This document shows positions 9,337 to 18,312 of a stretch of DNA of 48,462 nt, one piece after another (the first letter of the stretch is position 1; every line of letters starts with the position of its first letter). Where the stretch lies: contig JAUWOU010000009.1 of NCBI GenBank assembly GCA_030612005.1, forward strand, positions 1 through 48,462. Direction: 5' to 3'. The DNA comes from Candidatus Thorarchaeota archaeon (GTDB taxonomy: Archaea > Asgardarchaeota > Thorarchaeia > Thorarchaeales > Thorarchaeaceae). The translations under genes were made by a program, and so were the position numbers. The notes beneath the pieces are model-generated. The model searched no databases and was not told the DNA's origin. It saw only the letters and a program-made list of their open reading frames with translations.

Positions 9337-10329
9337 TTGCAACAAAAACGTCTACTCATACTGGTGCTGATAATTGCGTCCTTAGCTGTACTTCCTGTGC
9401 AGAGCAATTTCGTAGTAGCACAAACAACATGTGACGTTTTACTTGATCCTATATCCATAGTGGCTGTAATGGATAATGATGGCTTAACAACTGTAACTGT
9501 GCGAGCAAGAATGACGAATATTGGAGCAACACCTGTTGACACACTCTGTTTCAGAATAGATTCCCTTGAAGCGATAGTTACTCTGGTAATGGTCAATGGT
9601 TCATCAACAAGTGCAACAGTTATTGATCAAGATAGGTTTACACAGATTGATGTCGATCTCGAATTAACGTTGGAAACCAACGAGTCTGTTTGGGTTGAGC
9701 TTGGTCTTCTTACATCCGATTTTCAGTCAGATTTTGTTATTGCAAATGATCCAACAAAACTTGTGGGTGATTTCATCTACTATATACGCCCCCTCACAGA
9801 ACTAGCTAATTTTACCTTCACAGCTATTCTTCCTGATGAGGCTATGTTATCTCAGGAATCGGTTGTACCGCTATTTCCTGATACTGATTCAAATTATACC
9901 GATGGTTCATCACTAGCATTTGTCTGGTTTACTCAATCACTTCAGCCAGGACAAGAACGAGTTTTCATCATAAAATACCAGACTCCAAACTATGAAGGCG
10001 CACCTATTCAATCATTCTTAACACAATCCATTGTTATAGCTTTTCTTGGAATTCTTCTTGGAGTTGGATTAGCTATCTTTGGTCCCAGAATCGTATATCG
10101 CATGCAAAGAATTGGCAAGGTCCGATTCATTGGAGTAACTGCAGAAGAGGAAGAAGTTCTTGAGGTAATCCGTCAGAAAGGTGGTTCCTGTCCGCAGAAG
10201 GATCTCTATACAGAGTTTGACAAGTCCCAAGCAAAAGTAAGTCTCATTCTCAACAATCTTGAAGAGAGAGGTCTTGTAAGGCGTTTCCGAGAAGGTCGTG
10301 AGAACGTAGTACATATCATGGAAGATTGA
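9337..10329 (+). CDS. Membrane-anchored winged-helix regulator with ectodomain
   Basis: A 330-residue protein with a signal peptide (about residues 1-29) and a beta-rich outside domain of about 190 residues. One membrane helix lies at about 228-250 (IVIAFLGILLGVGLAIF). A cytoplasmic winged-helix domain follows at about 268-328, where SQAKVSLILNNLEERGLV is the recognition helix and wing of the MarR/IclR type. This layout would let an outside signal reach DNA directly. TTG at 9337 is the likely start, with no strong ribosome-binding site. It has its own transcript downstream of the 9220 terminator. Target genes are unknown. Confidence 0.7.
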   Translation: MQQKRLLILVLIIASLAVLPVQSNFVVAQTTCDVLLDPISIVAVMDNDGLTTVTVRARMTNIGATPVDTLCFRIDSLEAIVTLVMVNGSSTSATVIDQDRFTQIDVDLELTLETNESVWVELGLLTSDFQSDFVIANDPTKLVGDFIYYIRPLTELANFTFTAILPDEAMLSQESVVPLFPDTDSNYTDGSSLAFVWFTQSLQPGQERVFIIKYQTPNYEGAPIQSFLTQSIVIAFLGILLGVGLAIFGPRIVYRMQRIGKVRFIGVTAEEEEVLEVIRQKGGSCPQKDLYTEFDKSQAKVSLILNNLEERGLVRRFREGRENVVHIMED

Positions 10330-10356
10330 TATTTTTCATTTCGATGAATCGAAAGC

Positions 10357-10365
10357 ATTTATATC
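10357..10365 (+). promoter_or_regulatory. TATA box of the methylmalonyl-CoA mutase operon
   Basis: CATTTATATC with a purine-rich BRE-like GAAAG just upstream; the first start codon (TTG 10411) lies 46 bases further on. The next three genes follow with tiny gaps and no second promoter is evident, so it should drive all four. Confidence 0.6.
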
Positions 10366-10410
10366 AACGCCGAGGTTTGTTGATGTAAGTCATCAACCTG
10401 AGGTGGATTC

Positions 10411-10812
10411 TTGAGTTCTTCTAAGAAAATTCGAGTACTTGTTGCAAAACCAGGCCTTGACGGACATGATCGTGGCGTAAAGATAGTCGCTCGAGCGCTT
10501 CGAGATGCCGGCATGGAGGTCATTTATACAGGACTTAGACAGACCCCTGAGATGGTAGTTCGTGCAGCTCTTGATGAAGGAGTTCATTGTATCGGACTAA
10601 GTATTCTTAGTGGTGCTCATAATGCGCTATTTCCAAAAATAATGGAATTATTGAAAGCAGAAGGTGTCAGCGACATCTTGGTTGTTGGTGGTGGCATCAT
10701 ACCTGAAGATGATATCCCTGATCTGAAAAAGGCAGGAATTAGCGAGATCTTCGGTCCTGGAACACCACTGGATGTTATTGTTGAATACATTAAGACCAAT
10801 GTCAAATTGTAG
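10411..10812 (+). CDS. mcmA2: Methylmalonyl-CoA mutase, B12-binding small subunit
   Basis: A 133-residue cobalamin-binding subunit encoded apart from the catalytic subunit, as is usual in archaea. The base-off/His-on motif D17-x-H19-x-x-G22 in PGLDGHDRG supplies the histidine that binds cobalt. LSGAH and VGGGIIP match the other B12 loops. TTG at 10411 sits after GGTGGA. It works with the 555-residue subunit at 11801 to interconvert (R)-methylmalonyl-CoA and succinyl-CoA. Confidence 0.92.
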   Translation: MSSSKKIRVLVAKPGLDGHDRGVKIVARALRDAGMEVIYTGLRQTPEMVVRAALDEGVHCIGLSILSGAHNALFPKIMELLKAEGVSDILVVGGGIIPEDDIPDLKKAGISEIFGPGTPLDVIVEYIKTNVKL

Positions 10813-10834
10813 CTCTAAAAAAGAGGTACTAGTA

Positions 10835-11794
10835 TTGTCAATAGATGAGCTTGTCCAAGGAGTTTTGAATCAAAAGAGGCGGTATCTTGCACGTCTCATC
10901 TCTCTCATTGAAGATGAGGATATTCAAGCAATGGAAGCTCTCAGTCAGCTCTACAAACATACTGGCAAAGGACACATCATTGGCGTTACTGGACCTCCAG
11001 GTTCCGGGAAGAGTTCATTGGTCACAAAATTGACAGCTGAGTTTAGAAAACGCTCCAAAACGATAGGGATAATTTGCGTTGACCCGTCCAGCCCATTTAC
11101 TGGAGGTGCTCTACTTGGTGATAGAATCAGAATGCAAGAACATAGTCTTGATGATGAGGTCTATGTTCGTAGCATGGGGACAAGGGGTCATCTTGGAGGA
11201 CTAGCACGAGCTACATCCGATGCTGTCAGGGCTGTAGATGCATTCGGAAAGGATATCATTTTCGTAGAAACTGTAGGAACTGGTCAATCCGAGGTTGAGG
11301 TTGTTGATGTCGCTCATACCGTGATAGTAACAGATGTTCCTGGAAGTGGTGATGACATCCAGGCAATCAAAGCAGGCATCATGGAGATAGCTGATATTTT
11401 CGTTGTGAACAAAAGTGATCTTGCAGGTGCTGATAAGAAGGTCACAGAAATTAATGCAATGCTCGATATTGACCCAAAAGAACAAGCATGGAGACCTCCA
11501 GTTCTGTTAACAAATGCACGCACTGGGGAAGGTATTCCTGAGCTGGTTGATAATATTCTAGCTCACCTTGAACACCTGAAAGGATCAGGTCTCTTACAAA
11601 AGAAGGGTCTCCAAAGAAGTAGAGATGAACTCCAAGAGTTGATGAAGTATAAGCTAACAAAGGAGCTCTCTCAAAAACTCCAGGGTAAACCTGAATATGA
11701 GAAAGCAATCAAGATGATTGCGAAGAGGAAACAGGACCCCTATACTGTTGCTGAACAATTGATTGCTGAATTCTTATTTAGTGAAACTAGGTGA
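10835..11794 (+). CDS. meaB: MeaB/ArgK GTPase chaperone of methylmalonyl-CoA mutase
   Basis: A G3E-family P-loop GTPase that protects and reloads the B12 mutase. From TTG at 10835 (GAGGTA site just upstream) it is 319 residues long. The frame is open to 10772 and ATG 10799 is an alternative, but both overlap the B12 subunit gene, and the family usually begins at SIDELVQG. Walker A is GPPGSGKS (residues 53-60); DPSSPFTGGALLGDRIRM and FVETVGTGQSEVE are family hallmarks; NKSD gives guanine specificity. It lies between the small and large mutase subunits in one operon. Confidence 0.92.
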   Translation: MSIDELVQGVLNQKRRYLARLISLIEDEDIQAMEALSQLYKHTGKGHIIGVTGPPGSGKSSLVTKLTAEFRKRSKTIGIICVDPSSPFTGGALLGDRIRMQEHSLDDEVYVRSMGTRGHLGGLARATSDAVRAVDAFGKDIIFVETVGTGQSEVEVVDVAHTVIVTDVPGSGDDIQAIKAGIMEIADIFVVNKSDLAGADKKVTEINAMLDIDPKEQAWRPPVLLTNARTGEGIPELVDNILAHLEHLKGSGLLQKKGLQRSRDELQELMKYKLTKELSQKLQGKPEYEKAIKMIAKRKQDPYTVAEQLIAEFLFSETR

Positions 11795-11800
11795 TTTTAC

Positions 11801-13468
11801 ATGGGAGATAACAAGACTCTCCCCGCCGCTGTAAAGCGATGGGATGAAAATACTGTGGCAAAAACCATTGGCAAATTTCCTGAGAGGGAAGAAACCTTTC
11901 TGACAATCTCTGGAGTGCCTGTTAATCGGCTTTATACACCACTTGACTCCAAGGATCTGGATTATGAGAAAGATCTTGGATTCCCTGGTGAATACCCCTT
12001 TACTAGAGGTATACAGCCGACTGGCTATAGAGGTCGATTATGGACAATGCGGCAGTATAGTGGTTTTGCAACTGCTAAAGAATCAAACGAAAGATTTCAC
12101 TTTCTCTTAGATCAAGGTCAGACAGGTCTCTCAGTTGCCTTTGACCTACCTACTCAGATTGGATATGACTCAGATCACCCACTGGCATTAGGTGAAGTTG
12201 GAAAAGTAGGTGTTGCTATAGATTCCCTTGCTGATATGGAAATTCTCTTTGATAACATCCCATTGGACAAGGTCTCGACATCGATGACCATCAATGCTGA
12301 TGCAGTTGTACTTCTTGCAATGTATATTGCAGTTGCAGAAAAACAGGGTGTATCGATGGATAAGCTGCGGGGTACTATCCAAGGAGATATCTTGAAAGAG
12401 TACGTTGCACGGGGAACCTACATCTTTCCCCTGAGTCCCTCGATGCGACTGATTACTGACACCTTCAAGTTCTGTAGTGAGAAGATGCCGCTCTGGAATA
12501 CAATTTCGATCTCGGGTTACCACATACGGGAAGCAGGATCGACAGCGACCCAGGAGGTAGCATTTACCCTTGCTAATGGTATCGCATATGTGCAGGCAGC
12601 AATTGATGTCGGACTCGATGTTGATGCATTTGCGTCACGACTCTCCTTCTTCTTCGGGTCCCATAGTGATTTTCTTGAGGAGATATGTAAGTTCAGAGCC
12701 GCACGACGACTATGGGCTAGGATAATGCGTGAACGATTCAAAGCAAAGAAAGACAGTTCCTGTAGAATGCGATTTCATACTCAGACTGCAGGATGTACTT
12801 TGACAGCTCAGCAACCAGACAATAATATTGTACGAGTCACACTTCAGGCACTTCAGGCAGTACTCGGTGGAACTCAATCGCTCCATACAAACTCAAGAGA
12901 TGAAGCATTATCCCTTCCGACAGAAGAATCAGTTCAGATAGCTCTTCGTACTCAGCAGATTATTGGCCATGAATCAGGTGTAGGGGATACAGTCGATCCT
13001 CTTGCTGGTTCCTACTACATTGAAAGCCTTACAAATGAGATTGAAAACAAGGCAATGGAATATATTCAGAAGATCGATGGAATGGGTGGTGCCCCAGCTG
13101 CAATCGAGAACGGGTACATTCAAAGAGAAATCCATGAAGCAGCCTACTCCTTCCAGAAGAGTGTTGATTCCAACGAACGTGTAGTTGTTGGTGTCAATAA
13201 ATTCCAAGTTGATGAAGAGCAGAAATTCGACTATCTTCGTGTCAATCCTGAATCTGAGCTAGAGCAAATCGAACAACTCAATAATCTACGAAAATCTAGA
13301 GATGATGACAAAGTACAAACTGCATTGCATGACCTTCGTCTAGGCGCTGAAGGTGAAACCAATTTAGTACCTCTGATCATTGAAGCTGTAAAGGTCTATG
13401 CGACACTTGGTGAAATATGTGGTGTCTTACGAGATGTCTTTGGAGAATACAAAGCAACGGATTTGTAG
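11801..13468 (+). CDS. mcmA1: Methylmalonyl-CoA mutase, catalytic large subunit
   Basis: A 555-residue TIM-barrel subunit without its own B12 domain, the standard archaeal split form. Characteristic blocks are [43 protein letters not shown] and [15 protein letters not shown]. It catalyses the radical carbon-skeleton rearrangement between methylmalonyl-CoA and succinyl-CoA together with the 10411 product. ATG 11801 lies 6 bases after the MeaB stop and the epimerase follows 12 bases after the stop, so the operon is tight. Length and motifs are complete. Confidence 0.95.
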   Translation: MGDNKTLPAAVKRWDENTVAKTIGKFPEREETFLTISGVPVNRLYTPLDSKDLDYEKDLGFPGEYPFTRGIQPTGYRGRLWTMRQYSGFATAKESNERFHFLLDQGQTGLSVAFDLPTQIGYDSDHPLALGEVGKVGVAIDSLADMEILFDNIPLDKVSTSMTINADAVVLLAMYIAVAEKQGVSMDKLRGTIQGDILKEYVARGTYIFPLSPSMRLITDTFKFCSEKMPLWNTISISGYHIREAGSTATQEVAFTLANGIAYVQAAIDVGLDVDAFASRLSFFFGSHSDFLEEICKFRAARRLWARIMRERFKAKKDSSCRMRFHTQTAGCTLTAQQPDNNIVRVTLQALQAVLGGTQSLHTNSRDEALSLPTEESVQIALRTQQIIGHESGVGDTVDPLAGSYYIESLTNEIENKAMEYIQKIDGMGGAPAAIENGYIQREIHEAAYSFQKSVDSNERVVVGVNKFQVDEEQKFDYLRVNPESELEQIEQLNNLRKSRDDDKVQTALHDLRLGAEGETNLVPLIIEAVKVYATLGEICGVLRDVFGEYKATDL

Positions 13469-13480
13469 TAGGTGCGAACA

Positions 13481-13891
13481 ATGGCAATAGAAAAAATTGA
13501 CCACATCGGAATTGCGGTAGAGAGCATTGAAAAATGGATTGGATTCTACAGAGATGTTCTTGGTCTCGATTATACTGGTTCTGAGGAGGTCCCTGAACAG
13601 AAGGTCCGTGTAGCTTTTCTCACCATTGGTGATAGTAAAATCGAGCTTCTTGAACCCACATCTCAAGACAGTCCTATCGCAAAGTTTCTCGAGAAACGCG
13701 GTGGTGGTATTCATCATATTGCGATACGGGTCGATGATATTGATGCTGCTATTGCTCGCCATCATGAAGCTGGTGCAAAGTTGATTGACAGTAAGCCTAG
13801 AATTGGTGCACATAACATGAAAATTGCATTTATTCACCCAAAAACCGCAGGAGGGGTACTTATCGAACTCTGTGAGCCTTTTCACTCCTGA
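13481..13891 (+). CDS. mce: Methylmalonyl-CoA epimerase
   Basis: A 136-residue vicinal-oxygen-chelate protein that interconverts (S)- and (R)-methylmalonyl-CoA, joining the carboxylase product to the mutase substrate. It carries the metal histidines in DHIGIAV and GIHHIAIRVDD and the C-terminal glutamate in GGVLIELCEP. ATG 13481 is preferred over GTG 13472 because TAGGTG lies at the right distance before it. Last gene of the mutase operon. Confidence 0.93.
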   Translation: MAIEKIDHIGIAVESIEKWIGFYRDVLGLDYTGSEEVPEQKVRVAFLTIGDSKIELLEPTSQDSPIAKFLEKRGGGIHHIAIRVDDIDAAIARHHEAGAKLIDSKPRIGAHNMKIAFIHPKTAGGVLIELCEPFHS

Positions 13892-14003
13892 TGAATGATT
13901 CATATTTATCTTATATATTCGCCAAATTCTATGATTTATACCGTTTTTCCAAATGTTTATCTATTTATTTTCCTAATATATTATATCCAAAGGAGGAAAA
14001 AAA

Positions 14004-14282
14004 ATGTCTGAGACCCCAGAGTCTCGATATGATCTGTATCGTTTGGCTAAAAAACAAGAGAAAAATGGCCGATACGATGAAGCTCTAGAATCATATGCCC
14101 AAGCCCTCAGAGTTAGTGCAGACTATGCACATGCTTGGTTTTACAAGAGTCGACTTCATTTGAATTTACACCAGTACAAAGAAGCACGAAGTTGTGCAAA
14201 GAAAGCACTTGAGCTAGCTCCAAGCTGGGAGAAACATATCAACTCCATAATTAAAAACTGTGATTTCCAGCTTAAGTCCTGA
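14004..14282 (+). CDS. Small TPR protein (paralogue of 7548-7814)
   Basis: A 92-residue protein with two tetratricopeptide repeats (DEALESYAQALRVS and HAWFYKSRLHLNL) and a capping helix. It has one of the strongest ribosome-binding sites in the window (AAAGGAGG at 13989-13996), so it is probably well expressed. AT-rich TATA-like sequence (13909-13918 and about 13974-13986) precedes it. It is a paralogue of the gene at 7548 and probably an adaptor; partners unknown. Confidence 0.75.
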   Translation: MSETPESRYDLYRLAKKQEKNGRYDEALESYAQALRVSADYAHAWFYKSRLHLNLHQYKEARSCAKKALELAPSWEKHINSIIKNCDFQLKS

Positions 14283-14290
14283 ATATAAAA

Positions 14291-15334
14291 TCATTCAGCT
14301 CTCAGAATCCTATTGAGAACATTCGCGACCTTGACTACATCATCACGGTCAACCATGCGATTCAAGACCATTCTAGTCCGTTCTCCGTATCCACCATATA
14401 CCAGAATTCCATCCTTACCAAGTTCTTCGGATAGTTTCATTGCATCAATGGGTAGATTATCTAATCCTAGGAAGATGATGTTGGTTTCTGGTTCTTCTGT
14501 TATCAGATTTGGAATTTCAGAGATATTCTGATATAACAGCTTAGCATTATCGTGATCATCTTTCAATCTCTCAACCATTTTTTCAAGTGCGACAATCATT
14601 GGTGCAGCGATGATTCCCGCCTGACGCATACCTCCGCCAAGCCGTTTTCTTATGCGATGGCTGTCATGAATGAACTCCTCAGTGCCTGCAATGATTGAGC
14701 CGACTGGTGCTGATAGACCCTTGCTAAAACAGATCTGAACAGAGTCTACATCTTCAACAAGTTTCTTTGCTGGAATATCCAAAGCAACTGCCGCATTGAA
14801 TAATCGTGCTCCATCACAATGAATTTTGAGTTCGTGTTCACGGGCAACTGATGTGAGGTTTCTGACCTGTTCTGGAGTAATGATTGTTCCACCAGCAAAG
14901 TTGTGCGTATTCTCGATTACGAGCATTGCTGTTTTTGCTAAGTGTGCATCATCTCTATTGATTGAAGCTTCAAGAGTTTCTGGAAGAATATACCCTCTCA
15001 CACTCTTTACTGGTTTTGGAAACAGTCCACCAAGTGATGACATTGAACCTGCTTCAAAGAGAAAAGTATGGGATTTTTCCTCCACAACAATCTCATCACC
15101 CCTCGATGCTTGAGCTAGTAGTGCGATAACATTTCCTTGAGTACCAGAAGTAACAAGAAGTGCAGCTTCCTTTCCTAGGATTCGTGCAGCCTTTTCTTGA
15201 AGTTCATGAATGACCTTGTCTTCACCAATCACATCGTCACCTAATCTCCCTGATTTATGGGCCTGAACAATGGCTTCTATCATCTCATCAGTAGGTTGGG
15301 TGACTGTATCACTTCTCAGATCAATGGTCTTCAT
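14291..15334 (-). CDS. ltaE: Low-specificity L-threonine aldolase
   Basis: A 347-residue PLP enzyme of the threonine/allo-threonine aldolase family that splits L-threonine to glycine and acetaldehyde. The start MKTIDLRSDTVTQPT is the family signature. HCDGARLFNA carries D174, which contacts the pyridine nitrogen. K205 in CFSKGLSAPVGS is the Schiff-base lysine. It is convergent with the TPR gene (8-base gap) and divergent from birA, with which it shares the region 15335-15454. Confidence 0.92.
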   Translation of the reverse strand: MKTIDLRSDTVTQPTDEMIEAIVQAHKSGRLGDDVIGEDKVIHELQEKAARILGKEAALLVTSGTQGNVIALLAQASRGDEIVVEEKSHTFLFEAGSMSSLGGLFPKPVKSVRGYILPETLEASINRDDAHLAKTAMLVIENTHNFAGGTIITPEQVRNLTSVAREHELKIHCDGARLFNAAVALDIPAKKLVEDVDSVQICFSKGLSAPVGSIIAGTEEFIHDSHRIRKRLGGGMRQAGIIAAPMIVALEKMVERLKDDHDNAKLLYQNISEIPNLITEEPETNIIFLGLDNLPIDAMKLSEELGKDGILVYGGYGERTRMVLNRMVDRDDVVKVANVLNRILRAE

Positions 15335-15454
15335 GATTCTGAGGTGATAATCTCTTCCGATTTAGTCTTGTGGTTTGGGGTTAATTTGGACTGTTTGGGA
15401 TGCAATTGTTTACGCGACAGAAGAGTTTTCTTGAAGTTTGGTAGATGGAAACCA

Positions 15455-16243
15455 ATGGTCGACTTGAACTTGATTAACAATTGTCTGAAACTGTCAGTAT
15501 TAGAACTGCAAGTTGAAGTCTTCAATGAAATCGACTCGACAAACCTCGAAGCAAAACGTCGAATTACAGATGGGATTGAACATGACCTACTGATTGTTTC
15601 GTCACATCAGACTGCGGGGCGTGGTCGACACAATAGAACCTGGTTCTCACCTGAAGGAGGTCTCTATTTCTCTCTGGTTCTAAGACCTCGCCTTGGTCCT
15701 GAATTTGCTCCTCTATCTGGGCTTCTTTGTGCATGTGCTATAGCAGAAGGAGTCCAATCTCTTGGAATTGACAATGTAGTTTTGAAATGGCCTAATGATG
15801 TCTTAGTTAGGGAAGATAAGATTGCTGGGATATTGAATGAGCTTGTAGCGATTACCCCTGTTGACAATTGGGTAATACTTGGAATTGGAATCAATCAGAA
15901 TATTCCTGTTTCTGACTTTCCTGAAGATATTTCATATACAGCAACATCTGTAAAGGAAATACTTGGAAAATACACTTCGCCTGAATCATTGTTGTGTTCA
16001 GTCCTCAATTCGATAGACCGATTGCTTGGAGTTGTAGAATCAGAGAAATCATTTACTTCTGTTTTGAAACAATGGAGAGAGATGAGTGGTACTCTTGGCA
16101 GAAAAGTACGTATTGACGATGGTACTCAAACCATTATAGGAATAGCTTCAGAATTACTCGAGGATGGATCGTTAACGGTTATCACAGAGAATGGAAGGGT
16201 GACTGTAACTATGGGTGATGTGACTCATCTTCGGAGTGATTGA
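15455..16243 (+). CDS. birA: Biotin-protein ligase (monofunctional)
   Basis: A 262-residue ligase that activates biotin to biotinyl-AMP and attaches it to the carrier lysine; the obvious client here is the biotin carrier at 41389. It has GRGRHNRTW (residues 55-63) for the adenylate, KWPNDVLV (K111) and DKIAGILNE (K122), plus the C-terminal SH3-like domain (about 215-262). There is no N-terminal winged helix, so it is not a bifunctional repressor. The frame is open from 15257, but that stretch is antisense to the aldolase gene; ATG 15455 fits the family start. Confidence 0.9.
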   Translation: MVDLNLINNCLKLSVLELQVEVFNEIDSTNLEAKRRITDGIEHDLLIVSSHQTAGRGRHNRTWFSPEGGLYFSLVLRPRLGPEFAPLSGLLCACAIAEGVQSLGIDNVVLKWPNDVLVREDKIAGILNELVAITPVDNWVILGIGINQNIPVSDFPEDISYTATSVKEILGKYTSPESLLCSVLNSIDRLLGVVESEKSFTSVLKQWREMSGTLGRKVRIDDGTQTIIGIASELLEDGSLTVITENGRVTVTMGDVTHLRSD

Positions 16244-16249
16244 AGAATT

Positions 16250-17080
16250 ATGGACTTTCTTGTTTTGACTGATATACACAATAATTGGGTGCATTTGGAG
16301 AAGATGCTCTCATTAGCAAGTGAGCTTGACGGAGTAATCTTTCTCGGAGATTTGATGCCATTCAATCAGGTTGATTCAGAGGCACTTGAAAACTTCTCAA
16401 GAATTCATGATGCCACTAACTTTGCTGTAGGTGTGCCAGGAAATGGTGCATTGCCAGAAGTAGTTCAGTACTTTCATGATATCGGTATCAATGTCCATGG
16501 GAAATCTCGTATAGTTGATGAAGTAGGTTTCTTTGGTGTAGGGTGTGTTTCTGATACCGTGAACCTCATCCTAGAACTCAGATCATTTTTCAAGGATGAA
16601 ATGCAAGATGCAATAGAACTGAATGAGAGATCCATTAAAACACTATCATTTTTTGGAATCTCTATCAGAGATGATGTCTTTGTAGTCGAGGCCTGGACTG
16701 GAAAACAAGTCCGAGAATTAGAACGATATCGAAGTCCCTATGAACACTCTGAAGAACAAATACACAACATTCTCGCTCAAGGATTTCAAACAGTGCTGGA
16801 TTGTCCAATCCAAATACTATTGTCACATGTTCCTCCATATGAACAAGGTCTGAATCCGAATCTTCCTGATGGAGTATCAACAGGGAGCAAATCTATTACG
16901 AGATTCGTGGAAGAACATCAACCATCCCTAGTTCTTTCTGGGCATTATCATCTTTTCCATGAGTTTACCATCAACAGTATTCCATGTTCTGTCCTTCCTG
17001 CAGTGAAAGATGGTTACTACTCAATTCTCAGAACTAATCTAATTTCTAAATCGCAGGGCATCAAGGTCGAAATCTTCTAG
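16250..17080 (+). CDS. Calcineurin-like metallophosphoesterase
   Basis: A 276-residue two-metal phosphoesterase. Visible ligands are D8 and H10 (TDIHNN), D34 (FLGDLMPF), the GN pair in VPGNGALPE, the histidine in LLSHVPPYEQG, and GHYH near residue 238. ATG 16250 follows birA by 6 bases, so it is co-transcribed. The active site is complete; the substrate (nucleotide, phosphodiester or protein) is not evident. Confidence 0.8.
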   Translation: MDFLVLTDIHNNWVHLEKMLSLASELDGVIFLGDLMPFNQVDSEALENFSRIHDATNFAVGVPGNGALPEVVQYFHDIGINVHGKSRIVDEVGFFGVGCVSDTVNLILELRSFFKDEMQDAIELNERSIKTLSFFGISIRDDVFVVEAWTGKQVRELERYRSPYEHSEEQIHNILAQGFQTVLDCPIQILLSHVPPYEQGLNPNLPDGVSTGSKSITRFVEEHQPSLVLSGHYHLFHEFTINSIPCSVLPAVKDGYYSILRTNLISKSQGIKVEIF

Positions 17081-17122
17081 GAACCTTAGTAACTTAAGAG
17101 TATTAGAGATGTAGTTCAATTG

Positions 17123-17986
17123 ATGAAGCCCGCAGTTATCAAAGTAAAAGCAGAGGATTTGAAGCGAATTGAAAAGCTGATTCTTGAAAGTAAACATGCA
17201 TACTCGGATATCACAATGGGCGAATACGAAGCCTTCCGGATCCGATTTGCAGAAGAATCCGTGATAGCATATACAAGTGGAAAAATCGTGAGTAATGGTC
17301 CAAGAGCTGAAGCTATTGTTCAAATTGCTGTTCGATCTCTAACTCCTGATTCTGAGGAAACTGGATTAGTTATTGGTTCTGATGAAGCTGGTAAAGGTGA
17401 ATGGCTTGGTCCCATGGTGGTTGCAGCAGTTGCGCTCACCCCAAACCAATCTCGTGTATTGCAGAGTCTTGGAGTGATGGATAGTAAGGAAGTCCCTATC
17501 GAACGACTTGGGGAACTTGCTATTGAAATTGAATCGACATGCAGCAGTAGAAGTGTCCTGTTAATATCACCACAGACCTTCAATGAACGTTTTGAGGAGC
17601 TACATAAAGAGGGAAAGAATCTCAATGACCTTTTGGCCTGGGGGCATTCCAGGGTGATAGCTGAGGTCTATAATGATGTCACTTCAGACACTCCTATCAG
17701 AGTCGTTGTAGATGAGTTTGCCAGGAAAAAGACTGAGCTGCGTCTATCTCGAGTTGTTCCTCTTGAAGAGATTGAGTTGATACAGCGTCCTCGTGCAGAA
17801 GATGAGATTGCAGTAGCTGCAGCATCCATTCTTGCTAGGGAGGCTCGTGAAGTTTGGATAGATCGATTCTCAGACAAGGTCGATGTAGATCTCAGAGACC
17901 TCAGTGTACCTGAGGCCTATAAAAGAAACGATAAACTGACTTTCTCAAAACTACAGTATTTGAAAAAGATGGCAGAGCGTAAGTAG
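17123..17986 (+). CDS. rnhC: Ribonuclease HIII
   Basis: A 287-residue type 2 RNase H that cleaves RNA in RNA-DNA hybrids. The catalytic acids are D87 and E88 in GSDEAGKGEWLGP, D120 in DSKEVP, and D197 in VVVDEFARK; EDEIAVAAASILARE is the conserved helix. The extra N-terminal ~75 residues fit the TBP-like substrate-binding domain found in RNase HIII and not in RNase HII. The GKG loop, rather than the GRG of RNase HII, agrees. ATG 17123 is used rather than the TTG directly before it. Confidence 0.85.
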   Translation: MKPAVIKVKAEDLKRIEKLILESKHAYSDITMGEYEAFRIRFAEESVIAYTSGKIVSNGPRAEAIVQIAVRSLTPDSEETGLVIGSDEAGKGEWLGPMVVAAVALTPNQSRVLQSLGVMDSKEVPIERLGELAIEIESTCSSRSVLLISPQTFNERFEELHKEGKNLNDLLAWGHSRVIAEVYNDVTSDTPIRVVVDEFARKKTELRLSRVVPLEEIELIQRPRAEDEIAVAAASILAREAREVWIDRFSDKVDVDLRDLSVPEAYKRNDKLTFSKLQYLKKMAERK

Positions 17987-18039
17987 AATTTTGTAGTGCA
18001 TTCCGAAGTATTATAAGTTATTAACTATAGTTTAGTATC

Positions 18040-18288
18040 ATGCTTCTGGTCTATGCTCTAATTGGTGCGATTGTCCTATCTATGCTGCTTTACGGTTATG
18101 GACAAGTAGTTGAACCCAGACATACCAAGGTGCGCAATACCGGTCGTAAGGAGTATCCCGATCTTTGGAAAGCTGGTTTACTTGATTGTGAATACTCTCC
18201 TACAAAACAATCCTATGGTCCTGCTCGAATTTTACCTGTTGGAAAAATCAACCGTATGCCCACATCACGGGGATACGAGAACTACTAG
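18040..18288 (+). CDS. Small single-pass membrane protein
   Basis: An 82-residue protein with one N-terminal membrane helix (about residues 2-21) and a polar tail of about 60 residues rich in prolines and tyrosines. A TATA-like TATTATAAG at about 18010-18018 lies upstream, so it may have its own promoter. Family not recognised. Confidence 0.5.
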   Translation: MLLVYALIGAIVLSMLLYGYGQVVEPRHTKVRNTGRKEYPDLWKAGLLDCEYSPTKQSYGPARILPVGKINRMPTSRGYENY

Positions 18289-18312
18289 TCGAACCTCATT
18301 ATTGTAATCTCT

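Noticed and set aside
11314-11523. Minus-strand frames inside meaB and the mutase gene
   Set aside because: They lie wholly within well-supported genes on the other strand and have no matching family.
15257-15454. N-terminal extension of birA as a DNA-binding domain
   Set aside because: The 66 extra residues overlap the aldolase gene on the other strand and do not resemble a winged helix.
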